The notes under the pieces were generated by a model. That model was not told the DNA's origin, made no database searches, and was given only the letters and a program-made list of their open reading frames with translations. From Mucilaginibacter rigui (GTDB lineage Bacteria > Bacteroidota > Bacteroidia > Sphingobacteriales > Sphingobacteriaceae), in NCBI RefSeq assembly GCF_014773275.1, contig NZ_JACWMW010000001.1, positions 1,488,001 through 1,552,000 on the forward strand: a DNA stretch of 64,000 bases, given 5' to 3'. Below, piece by piece: positions 9,120 through 17,126 of the stretch (positions are counted from its first letter, which is position 1; each line of letters starts with the position of its first letter). The position numbers and the translations under genes are program-made.

Positions 9120-9148
9120 AAAAGGCCCGTGCAACGCACAGGCCTTTT
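9120..9148 (-). terminator. Intrinsic terminator after the 9.2-9.8 kb beta-barrel gene
   Basis: AAAAGGCC and GTGC pair with GCAC and GGCCTTTT across a short loop, with one mismatched base. The stem ends in T on both strands. It lies 20 nt past the stop codon of the minus-strand gene. Confidence 0.8.
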
Positions 9149-9167
9149 ATAATATTATTTGGTTTGC

Positions 9168-9770
9168 TTATAAAAACGCGTACCCCAAGCTCAGGTTAAA
9201 TAAGCTTACACGCGTTTTGTAATTAGTAGAGCCATCAAAATAGTTTTGTTTCGTTAAACCCGCTTCGTAACGCAAATCAATAGAGATCTTGCTGATGTCA
9301 ATACCGGCCCCTGCTGTTAAAGCAAAATTTGAGCTTTTGTAATCGAACCTGGTTGCACCGCCAACTGCAGATCCGAAGCTATTATCTTTATTTATAGCGA
9401 ATGACAATAGTGGGCCGGCATAAAACCTGCCGCCTAAGCCAAAGGCACCAATTTTCCCGCCTAATAATAAGGGCACATCAATACTTGTAAATTTCGCATT
9501 GCTTGATGGACCGTTGCTTGAGTTGATATTAACATTTTTGCTGGTAACATAAAGCTCAGGCTGAAAATTAAAGCCTAATGCGCCAAACCTTGCCCAAATA
9601 CCGCCAAGGTAACCGGCACGGTTATCGGCGCTGAATGTACCTGATGTGTTTGACAGGCTTGATAAGTTAACGCCTCCTTTAATACCAACCTGTACTTTTG
9701 GTAATATTTGTGCTTTTGATACCGCCGTTACAGCTAAAAATATCCCTAAAGTGAGTAATAGTTTTTTCAT
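9168..9770 (-). CDS. Outer-membrane beta-barrel (porin family) protein
   Basis: About 200 residues from the start MKKLLLTLGIFLAVTAVSKA, a good Sec signal peptide; an upstream in-frame ATG at 9809 would bury this signal and was rejected. The mature protein starts with KVQVGIKGGVNLSSLSN and shows repeated strands with Gly/aromatic ends, closing with LFNLSLGYAFL. This is the PorT-like outer-membrane barrel pattern. It is a single gene with its own terminator. The downstream order is coincidental as far as can be seen. Confidence 0.78.
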   Translation of the reverse strand: MKKLLLTLGIFLAVTAVSKAQILPKVQVGIKGGVNLSSLSNTSGTFSADNRAGYLGGIWARFGALGFNFQPELYVTSKNVNINSSNGPSSNAKFTSIDVPLLLGGKIGAFGLGGRFYAGPLLSFAINKDNSFGSAVGGATRFDYKSSNFALTAGAGIDISKISIDLRYEAGLTKQNYFDGSTNYKTRVSLFNLSLGYAFL

Positions 9771-9823
9771 GGCTTTTGTTGATTTTAAGGTTAACGGACA
9801 AAGATACATTTTGTTTTAAAATG

Positions 9824-9858
9824 AAATATCCGGCTACTTTTATGTATGCCGGATATTT
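9824..9858. terminator. Intrinsic terminator after the TolC-type gene
   Basis: AAATATCCGGC (9824-9834) and GCCGGATATTT (9848-9858) form a perfect 11-bp stem. The minus-strand side continues into a T-rich stretch, ending the ATPase-TolC transcript. Confidence 0.85.
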
Positions 9859-9880
9859 TCACCATGATATATATTAGGTT

Positions 9881-11227
9881 TTATAGTGCCAAATGTCCCT
9901 GGTAATAATCTAAAATTTTGTTGTAGATGTAGCAATCGTAGCGGGCGTTTATCAGGTTCAGGTTTGCCCTGTCCATATAGTTTTTGGCCAGTACATATTC
10001 TACAGAGTTTAGCACACCGGCGTTAAAACGAATTTCAGCTATCCTGAACGATTCCTTGTAAGCTTTAACCTGTTCTTGAAGGGCATTATACCTTTCTAAA
10101 GCGTTGCTCATGTTTAAAAAAGCCTGCTCAACGTTTTGGCGTAGCTGTATTTTTGTGTTTTCCTCGATATACTTATAGTTCTGCAGATCAATTTTCGCTA
10201 ACGTTATTTTATTACGGTTTTGCCAATAGTTTAAAATTGGAATTCTTACAGTTACGCCAAAGTTGTTATTGAAGTTGTTGTTTAACTGATCCCTATACGG
10301 TATGGTAGCCGGATTGGTATCACTTACTTTTGTAGCGCTGGAATAAGTTGTGTTTAAACCGCCAAATAATGATATCGTTGGCGACAAAGCACCTTTAGCT
10401 GCCGAAACGCCTTTTTCAGCGCTCTGGCGCCTTAAAGTAGCGGCTTTTACATACGCTAATTGTGCTAAAGCTGTTTGATAGATCTCATCGGAGGTCCCTG
10501 TTTGTGGCAATATTTCCGTTCCGTTTATTTTTTCAAATCTTATTTCGGGCCTGTATGGAATATTCAGGATCTGTAGTAGGTTTAATTTTGAAGTTTGCAG
10601 CGTTGCCTTTGCATTAACATACGTTACCTGGTTATCAGCATAGGTTCCCTTCACATCGTAATAATCATTAGGTTGTTTATTGGCACCTTGTTTTTCTAAG
10701 ATACCCAACCTGTCAAGCTGTTGTTTAGAAACCTCTACCTGGTTTTGCACCTGCGAAAGCGCTTCGGTATTATTAAGCACTTGTAAATAAGCAGTAATGG
10801 TATTTATGGTTACCAGGTCTTTAGCTTGCTGCAGGTCCATCTCGCCCGCTTTATACGCAAGTGAGGTTTGCTTTATTTTGTTTAGGTTTTGTAAACCACT
10901 AAATAAGGTCAGGTTAGCATTGGCATTATAGGTGGCAAATTTTGTAGATGCGTTAACGTAAGTATAGTCAACCTGGTTAAGGCTACGGCCATTGTTAATA
11001 CCGTGGTCAATCTGCCCGTTTATGGAAGGCAGCAGGTTTTCTTTAGCCTGGTTCTTATCAACCCTGGCGCTTTGCAGTTTCAATTCGCTTTGCTTTACAT
11101 CAAGGTTGTTTTTTACGGCTATATCAATGCATCGCTGCAGGGTTAGTACGGTATCAACCGCCTGGCTGTGTGCCAGTGCCGGCGATAATGTTATTAAGCT
11201 AAAAAGTAAAATTTTAAAGTATCGCAT
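9881..11227 (-). CDS. TolC-family outer-membrane efflux protein
   Basis: A 448-residue protein with signal peptide MRYFKILLFSLITLSPALAHS. The body holds two OEP repeats of long helices with a pseudo-repeat: LTLQRCIDIAVKNNLDVKQS at the start of the first, and SAEKGVSAAKGALSPTISLFGGL at the start of the second. The end YCYIYNKILDYYQG is typical. TolC proteins form the outer-membrane channel of tripartite exporters. It follows the ABC ATPase gene by 13 nt, so both are one operon behind a promoter of the permease regulon. It is therefore the likely exit duct for the neighbouring permeases, but no adaptor gene is present in the window. Confidence 0.92.
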   Translation of the reverse strand: MRYFKILLFSLITLSPALAHSQAVDTVLTLQRCIDIAVKNNLDVKQSELKLQSARVDKNQAKENLLPSINGQIDHGINNGRSLNQVDYTYVNASTKFATYNANANLTLFSGLQNLNKIKQTSLAYKAGEMDLQQAKDLVTINTITAYLQVLNNTEALSQVQNQVEVSKQQLDRLGILEKQGANKQPNDYYDVKGTYADNQVTYVNAKATLQTSKLNLLQILNIPYRPEIRFEKINGTEILPQTGTSDEIYQTALAQLAYVKAATLRRQSAEKGVSAAKGALSPTISLFGGLNTTYSSATKVSDTNPATIPYRDQLNNNFNNNFGVTVRIPILNYWQNRNKITLAKIDLQNYKYIEENTKIQLRQNVEQAFLNMSNALERYNALQEQVKAYKESFRIAEIRFNAGVLNSVEYVLAKNYMDRANLNLINARYDCYIYNKILDYYQGHLAL

Positions 11228-11240
11228 TTTGTGTTGTAGT

Positions 11241-11918
11241 TCAAAGTGTTCTGGAAGATTCCACCCTTCCGTCCAGCAGGTTAATAATACGCGTACCGTA
11301 TTCCGCGTTTTTTTCAGAGTGGGTTACCTGGATGATAGTAACGCCATCTTCTTTGTTCAGCTTACGAAACAGCTCCATGATCTCCTCCCCTTGTTTTGAG
11401 TTAAGGTTACCGGTAGGTTCATCGGCCAGTAATAATTTAGGTTTGGCAATTAAAGCGCGGGCTATACCCACCAACTGCTGCTGGCCGCCTGATAACTGCG
11501 CCGGGAAAAGATCTTTTTTACCAACTATCTGAAAACGATCCAGCATATCTGCAACCATCGCTTTACGCTCAGATCCTTTTACATCCTGGTATATCAGCGG
11601 GGTCTCGATGTTTTCATAAACGGTAAGCTCATCTATTAAATGGTACGCCTGGAAAACAAAGCCGATATATTGCTTATATAACGCCGAACGTTGTTTTTCT
11701 TTTAACTGGTGTACGGCTTGGTCTACAAAGTAATGGAAACCGTCGGTTGGCTCATCAAGCATACCTATAATGTTCAGCAAGGTTGATTTGCCCGAACCTG
11801 ATGGGCCCATAATAGAAACGAACTCGCCTTCGTCAATATCCAGACTAATGTCGTTTATGACGAAATTCTTGTTCCCGCCTACCTGGTAATACTTTGAAAT
11901 ATGCTGAAGTGATAACAT
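11241..11918 (-). CDS. ABC transporter ATP-binding protein, MacB/LolD type
   Basis: A complete 225-residue nucleotide-binding domain without membrane segments. Walker A is GPSGSGKS (residues 38-45), the Q-loop glutamine is at 90, the signature LSGGQ at 142-146, Walker B LLLADE at 162-167, and the H-switch is VTHSEKNA. The residue after LSGGQQQ is Leu instead of the usual Arg (QQQLVGIARA), a small deviation. This class energises FtsX/MacB/LolCE permeases. It is the only ATPase in the window beside 18 permeases and has their type of promoter, so it probably serves several of them in trans. It starts at MLSLQHISKYY; tolC follows after 13 nt. Confidence 0.93.
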   Translation of the reverse strand: MLSLQHISKYYQVGGNKNFVINDISLDIDEGEFVSIMGPSGSGKSTLLNIIGMLDEPTDGFHYFVDQAVHQLKEKQRSALYKQYIGFVFQAYHLIDELTVYENIETPLIYQDVKGSERKAMVADMLDRFQIVGKKDLFPAQLSGGQQQLVGIARALIAKPKLLLADEPTGNLNSKQGEEIMELFRKLNKEDGVTIIQVTHSEKNAEYGTRIINLLDGRVESSRTL

Positions 11919-11988
11919 GTTTAATTATTGTGTTAATGAATTACTGAGTTATTTTGTTGCAATTTCTTAAACTGATTTTGGTATTGAA

Positions 11989-12097
11989 GCATGAATAGCA
12001 TACCAAAGTTATAAGTAATTGATTTTTAGATTATTATATTGATTGTTAAACATGAAAACTGTACGCTTCTGTACAGCGTGCGTTCGGTTATGATACA
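11989..12097 (-). promoter_or_regulatory. Regulon promoter before the ATPase-TolC operon (double operator plus TGGTAT element)
   Basis: Read on the minus strand, site 1 is TGTATCATAACCGAACGCA (12079-12097). Site 2 starts 22 nt later (TGTACAGAAGCGTACAG, within 12057-12075) and contains the palindrome CTGTAC N6 GTACAG. After 51 nt comes TGGTAT (12000-12005), like the -24 half of a sigma-54 promoter; the -12 half (TTCATGC, about 11989-11995) is poor. The same layout occurs before P7, P8 and P15. TGG lies about 85 nt before the ATPase start, longer than in the other three copies. Confidence 0.7.
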
Positions 12098-12145
12098 GTT
12101 GTTAGTTAAACATTGATATTTACAGATTAAGGTTAGAAAATCAGA

Positions 12146-12176
12146 AACAAAAAAGGTTAGGATAAACTCCTAACCT
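12146..12176 (-). terminator. Intrinsic terminator after permease P1
   Basis: AGGTTAGGA (12154-12162) and TCCTAACCT (12168-12176) make a perfect 9-bp stem with a 5-nt loop. On the minus strand it is followed by TTTTTTGTTT. It closes the P7-to-P1 transcript and separates it from the ATPase operon. Confidence 0.88.
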
Positions 12177-12199
12177 GCGGTCTCTGTTTCATTAACGCT

Positions 12200-14608
12200 C
12201 TATTCCGACCGTAAGCTTTTCACCGGGTTGGCAAATGCAGCTTTTACTGATTGGAAGCTTATGGTGATGAAGGCTATAATAACCGCTAAGCCGCCGGCAA
12301 GGGCAAACACCCACCATTGTATATCAATACGGTAAGCAAAATCCTGCAGCCACTTGCTCATAGCGTACCAGGCAATGGGTGTAGCAATCAATATAGAGAT
12401 ACTTACCAGCCACAGGTAGTCTTTTGATATCAAACCAACAATATCGCCTATACCCGCTCCCAATACTTTACGGATACCTATCTCTTTTACGCGCTGCTCT
12501 GCAGTAAAGCTTACCAGCCCAAACAGGCCTAAGCATGCCAGGAATACAATAAGCAGGCTAAAGCAAGTGAACAACTGTTGCAACTTAAATTCGGCTTTGT
12601 ATTGTTCATTCAATTGGTCGCTTATCCATTCGTATTTAAATACTTTTTCAGGGTAATATTGCTTGTACAGTTTATCTATGCCGGTTAAAACCTGTTTTTC
12701 GGTACCTGGTTTAACCCGCACAAGCATTGCTCCCCATTGCGGGTTGCTTACTGCCTGTATTACTGTAGGTTTAATTTTGTTATGGAGCGATTCACTGTAA
12801 AAATCTTTTACGATGCCCACAGGGATACCTTCAAACTTATCGTTTTTGCTATTCAGTTTCATATCCAGCAGGCCCGCGGTATAGTTAGTTATCAATAAAG
12901 GCTCAATGGCTTTTAAGGCCATAGTTTGTTTGCTGCTGCCGCTCATTAACGAGTCTGCATCCATAGCGTCAGTACTCAACGATGGGTCAAACACACGTCC
13001 GGATTTTAGCTGTAGTTTTAAAACCTTAGGCAGATCAGCATCGCCCTGGATGAAAAACACATCCATTTTTTCGTTACGGATCTTTACCGTGCGCGACATA
13101 TTGCCCGCGCCTGATGTTGGGTACCAATCGCTGATACTTGCGCTTTCTACACCTGGTATCTCTTTAATTTGTTGCTTAAAGCTCCCTGCACTTTTGCCCC
13201 ATTCAGTATAGCTTATATTTAGGACGTTGTTTTTATCGAACCCGAGATCTTTATGGTTCATAAAGTTGATCTGGTTATGTACGATAAACGTAATGCCAAT
13301 AATAGTTACCGAAATGACGAACTGCCCAACTACCAAAGCTTTTTTCAGGAAGTTTAGCTGCAAGTCTGATGAGATCTTGTCTCTTAGTATCACCACCGGC
13401 TTTGGCCGGGATAAAAACCAGGCCGGGTATAAACCAGTGCAAAAGCTTACTAAAAGCACCATGCAAATAGTGATAAATAAATAGGCCGAACTATATAAAT
13501 TGGACACCAGTTGGTGGCCCAAATAGGTTTCGAGCGGTTTAAGTAAAAAAGGGTATGCAAAAATTGCCAGCAGGAACGAGATCACAAAAAATAAAACCGA
13601 CTCTGAAAGGAAGCGTACCAGCAATTGCATTTTACCTGCGCCCAATACTTTACGCACACCGGTTTCTTTAGCGCGGTTAAACACACGCGATATGGTAAGA
13701 TTTACAAAGTTGATACAAGCGATCAGCAAAAGCAAAGCAGCCACTGCCGAAAATATGTACACGTTTTTTATACTGCCGTGTATATCCTGCACCGCCGGGA
13801 AATCCGACTTCAGGTATACATCTTTTAATGGCTGAAATTGCGTACTGAAATCACCCTTTTTACCCATCCCCTTTTCATACCATTTGTTTACTTTTTGGGT
13901 AAGGTGATTAACATTGGTACCGGGTTTTAATAAAACATATACAGGTTCGAACGTAAAATAACCGCTCACAGGTAAAGTATTTTCGCTTGCGGCGTACTCA
14001 TTTAGTGTAATAATATCGGCCCTTAAGTGTGTGTTTTGCGGCATGGACTCAATAACCCCCGTGATAATATATTGCCCCGGCTTACCATATTCAGGCAGAT
14101 TATAAACCACCTTACCTAATGGGTTTTGCTCCGGAAAGTACTGGTCGCTGATCTTTTTACTGATAACAAGATTGGTATAACCCTTTACAAATTTTTGAGG
14201 GTTGCCTTGCAATACGTTAAAATCAAACATCCGGAATATACTTGTTTCGGCTTTTATGGCTTTAAAGGCTATCCCTTCTTTGTAGTTACCCAGTTGCAGC
14301 CTTTCGTTCCTTACTGATGCACGGCAATAATCGACCACCTCGGGCATATCCTTTTTAACCGATGGGCCAAAGCCCGAAAAAGTAACAGGCATTTTTTCGG
14401 CACCTTTTACACTGCTGTTTACAGATAGTACCCTGTAAATATTATCGCCTTTTGTCCATTGATGGTCGTACGATAACTCATCAATTACAACAGTGGCTAC
14501 AATAAGGCAGGCAGCCAGGCCGGTGCTTAAACCTATAATGTTTATTAACGAATAGGCTTTGTGTTTCCACAAACTGCGCCAGGCAATTTTAAGATTGGTT
14601 TTAAACAT
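12200..14608 (-). CDS. P1: MacB/FtsX-type ABC permease (802 aa)
   Basis: The layout is that of all full-length copies here: a membrane helix at about 20-43, a periplasmic MacB_PCD-like domain, three helices at about 283-400, a helix near 430, a second periplasmic domain, and three C-terminal helices (683-704, 735-757, 768-790). This is a duplicated half, as in LolC/E-like eight-helix permeases. No ATPase domain is fused. The cytoplasmic coupling motifs are KETGVRKVLGA in the first half and KEIGIRKVLGA at about 708 in the second. The C-terminus is NPVKSLRSE. It is the last gene of the P7-P1 unit, 57 nt after P2 and before a terminator. The substrate is unknown. Confidence 0.93.
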   Translation of the reverse strand: MFKTNLKIAWRSLWKHKAYSLINIIGLSTGLAACLIVATVVIDELSYDHQWTKGDNIYRVLSVNSSVKGAEKMPVTFSGFGPSVKKDMPEVVDYCRASVRNERLQLGNYKEGIAFKAIKAETSIFRMFDFNVLQGNPQKFVKGYTNLVISKKISDQYFPEQNPLGKVVYNLPEYGKPGQYIITGVIESMPQNTHLRADIITLNEYAASENTLPVSGYFTFEPVYVLLKPGTNVNHLTQKVNKWYEKGMGKKGDFSTQFQPLKDVYLKSDFPAVQDIHGSIKNVYIFSAVAALLLLIACINFVNLTISRVFNRAKETGVRKVLGAGKMQLLVRFLSESVLFFVISFLLAIFAYPFLLKPLETYLGHQLVSNLYSSAYLFITICMVLLVSFCTGLYPAWFLSRPKPVVILRDKISSDLQLNFLKKALVVGQFVISVTIIGITFIVHNQINFMNHKDLGFDKNNVLNISYTEWGKSAGSFKQQIKEIPGVESASISDWYPTSGAGNMSRTVKIRNEKMDVFFIQGDADLPKVLKLQLKSGRVFDPSLSTDAMDADSLMSGSSKQTMALKAIEPLLITNYTAGLLDMKLNSKNDKFEGIPVGIVKDFYSESLHNKIKPTVIQAVSNPQWGAMLVRVKPGTEKQVLTGIDKLYKQYYPEKVFKYEWISDQLNEQYKAEFKLQQLFTCFSLLIVFLACLGLFGLVSFTAEQRVKEIGIRKVLGAGIGDIVGLISKDYLWLVSISILIATPIAWYAMSKWLQDFAYRIDIQWWVFALAGGLAVIIAFITISFQSVKAAFANPVKSLRSE

Positions 14609-14617
14609 ATTGGAAGA

Positions 14618-14637
14618 AATTCTGAGTACTAATTCTA
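14618..14637. repeat. Heptad-type spacer before P1
   Basis: Plus-strand words AATTCTG, AGTACTA, ATTCTA follow with about 7-nt spacing directly upstream of the P1 start. Similar runs precede P2, P3, P6, P10, P11 and P12. Confidence 0.45.
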
Positions 14638-14665
14638 AAACAATTGCAGCTAATTGGTCATTAAC

Positions 14666-17071
14666 CTACTCTGACCGTAAACTTTTAACAGGGTTTGATA
14701 ATGCTGCTTTTATAGATTGATAACTCACCGTTAAAAATGCTATAAGTGCCGCTGTACCGCCTGCAATTACAAACACCCACCATTGTATATCAATACGGAA
14801 GGCGAAGTCCTGCAGCCAGCTATTCATGGCGTACCAGGCAATTGGTGAAGAGATCAGGATGGCTATTAATACCAGTTTTATAAAATCGAACGATATTAAG
14901 CCAACAATACTCACTACGCCTGCACCTAATACCTTACGGATACCAATTTCTTTGATGCGTTGGCGGGTTGAGAATACAGCCAAACCAAATAAGCCAAGGC
15001 ATGATATAAATATGGTTACCACGGTAAATGCGGTAAGTATGCCACCGGTACGCTGGTCGGTTTTGTACATGGCATCAAACTCCTGATCGAGGAAATGATA
15101 CTCGAAAGGTGCGTTTGGATAAAATTTATGCCATTTGGCCTGTATAGCGGCAACAGTATTAGCAGTGTTTTTACCCGATGTTTTAATAAGCAGCTTACCA
15201 AACCAATCATACTCGGGGAACATCACAATAGGCGTAATTTTTTCATGCAGCGACGCAAAATTAAAGTCCTTTGCTACGGCTTTGATGGTACCCATACGGC
15301 CATTTAAACCTATTTTTTTACCAATGGCTTGTTCTGGCTTCCATCCCATTGCGGCAACAGCTGTTTCATTTAAAATAAAGCTATAGCGCCTTTTGGCAGA
15401 AGCGGTATCCTGCACCTGTTGCTCATCACCAATATCAAGATCGCTGCCTGCAACTAATTTAATACCTAAAGTTTTGGTGAAACTTTTTTCAACCGGGATA
15501 GCGGTTACGAATAAGTTATAATCGGAGTTTTTGCCTTCGGCAGTATTAATGGAATACCCGCCACCTACGTTAACGGGCGAATCATAGCTGGCCGTAGAGC
15601 CTAATACACCTGTTTGCTGGCTAATTTCGGTTTTAAACGATTCTATTTTGGTATAAGGCATGCCACCAATATCAAGTACTAAAACCTGTTCGCGGTTTAT
15701 ACCTGTATTAAGGCTTTGTATATAGTGTAGCTGGTTGCCTGCAATAATGGTACTGATGATAAAGAATACCGATACCACAAATTGGAAAACCACCAATGAT
15801 TTTCGCAACATTACGCCGCCTGCCTGCGATGATGCGCTACCCTTAAGCGTAACAATAGGCTTAAATGCCGATAAGTATAATGACGGATATGTACCGGCAA
15901 GTAATGTAACCAACATAAATAAAGCAACCAATGCCATTAGCAGCCATGACAGGTTCCATGTTTGGAAACCTAAAGCCTGGCCTGTAAACGTACTAAATGA
16001 AGGAAATAAACCCGCCAGTAACGCCACACCTATTGCTATAGAAAACAAGGTGATGATGCCTGCTTCAATGATAAACTGACTAAATAATTGCCCGCGCATA
16101 GCGCCCATTACCTTTCGTACACCAATTTCTTTGGCACGTTCTGCAGATCGGGCTGTAACTAAATTAAGGAAATTAACACAGGCCAGTATTAGTAATATTA
16201 CCGCAACAAACCCTAAAATGTAAACGTATTTAATATTACCAGATGGTTCTAAACCATACGTTGCTGTGGTATATAAATGTACTTTAGTTAAGGGTTCTAA
16301 ACTAAACCACATTTTATTACCTGATTGTGGCCTGTCTTTAGTAATATAGTTAGTCATTTGTTTGGCTACCGCTACCCTATCCGCACCTGGTTTTAAAAGG
16401 ATGTAAGAGTAATCGTTTGATGAATCCCAGGCACGTGTTAACGAACGTGGCATCATAGCGTAGCTTGCCATCAAATCAAACTTTATTTGAGAGTACTCGG
16501 GCACATCTTCAATTACGCCGGTAACCATCATATTATTCTTTTGGTCAACCTTGAGTATTTTACCCATAGGGTTGTCATCACCAAAGTATTTTTTGGCAGT
16601 AGATGCTGTAATTACAATTGATGATGAATTTGATAAAGACGATGCCGCATTTCCCTGTATAAACTTAAAAGTAAAAATTTTAAAGAACGACTCATCGGCC
16701 GCCAGCATTTTTTTTTCTTTAAAAACCTTATCACCAAACTGTACTACAGCGGCCCGCATGTTAGAGTAATTCACAATACGAACACCATCTTCTATATCAG
16801 AAAACACTTTCTTAAAAACCGGGACGGGCGCTGTAGGCGTTATAGCCGCAGTTTTTGCTTCGTTATCATCGGCCGATTTGTAACTAAATGTTAACCTGCT
16901 TATCCTGTCGGCATTTACATTAAACCTGTCGTAGCGTAACTCATTTATCAGATAGGTTGTAAGCAGCAGGAAGCAGCATATCCCTACGGCCAGGCCTACC
17001 ATGCTTATTAACGATGTTGTTTTGTTTTGCAGCAGGTTACGCCACGCGGTTTTTAAATAGTTACGAATCAT
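14666..17071 (-). CDS. P2: MacB/FtsX-type ABC permease (801 aa)
   Basis: Starts MIRNYLKTAWRNLLQNK directly before the first membrane helix. Coupling motifs are KEIGVRKVMGA in the first half and KEIGIRKVLGA in the second; the end is NPVKSLRSE. Near the C-terminus it shares FRIDIQWWVF with P1 and P4, which suggests these three are close relatives. It lies 55 nt after P3 and 57 nt before P1. The leader before its ATG contains two heptads (AATTCTA, AATGCTA on the plus strand). No frameshift or missing segment was seen. Confidence 0.93.
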   Translation of the reverse strand: MIRNYLKTAWRNLLQNKTTSLISMVGLAVGICCFLLLTTYLINELRYDRFNVNADRISRLTFSYKSADDNEAKTAAITPTAPVPVFKKVFSDIEDGVRIVNYSNMRAAVVQFGDKVFKEKKMLAADESFFKIFTFKFIQGNAASSLSNSSSIVITASTAKKYFGDDNPMGKILKVDQKNNMMVTGVIEDVPEYSQIKFDLMASYAMMPRSLTRAWDSSNDYSYILLKPGADRVAVAKQMTNYITKDRPQSGNKMWFSLEPLTKVHLYTTATYGLEPSGNIKYVYILGFVAVILLILACVNFLNLVTARSAERAKEIGVRKVMGAMRGQLFSQFIIEAGIITLFSIAIGVALLAGLFPSFSTFTGQALGFQTWNLSWLLMALVALFMLVTLLAGTYPSLYLSAFKPIVTLKGSASSQAGGVMLRKSLVVFQFVVSVFFIISTIIAGNQLHYIQSLNTGINREQVLVLDIGGMPYTKIESFKTEISQQTGVLGSTASYDSPVNVGGGYSINTAEGKNSDYNLFVTAIPVEKSFTKTLGIKLVAGSDLDIGDEQQVQDTASAKRRYSFILNETAVAAMGWKPEQAIGKKIGLNGRMGTIKAVAKDFNFASLHEKITPIVMFPEYDWFGKLLIKTSGKNTANTVAAIQAKWHKFYPNAPFEYHFLDQEFDAMYKTDQRTGGILTAFTVVTIFISCLGLFGLAVFSTRQRIKEIGIRKVLGAGVVSIVGLISFDFIKLVLIAILISSPIAWYAMNSWLQDFAFRIDIQWWVFVIAGGTAALIAFLTVSYQSIKAALSNPVKSLRSE

Positions 17072-17079
17072 ATTTTGGA

Positions 17080-17093
17080 AATTCTAAATGCTA
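17080..17093. repeat. Heptad-type spacer before P2
   Basis: Two units, AATTCTA and AATGCTA, lie 9 nt upstream of the P2 ATG. Two units alone would be weak evidence; the call rests on the same word in six other spacers. Confidence 0.4.
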
Positions 17094-17126
17094 AAGTTAT
17101 CTACGCCTAATCGCTGATCATTAATC

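Noticed and set aside
11989..12005. A definite sigma-54 promoter before the ATPase gene
   Set aside because: The -24-like TGGTAT is present at the conserved distance, but GC lies two bases too far from it and the gene is about 85 nt away; it is reported only as a regulon element of uncertain sigma type.
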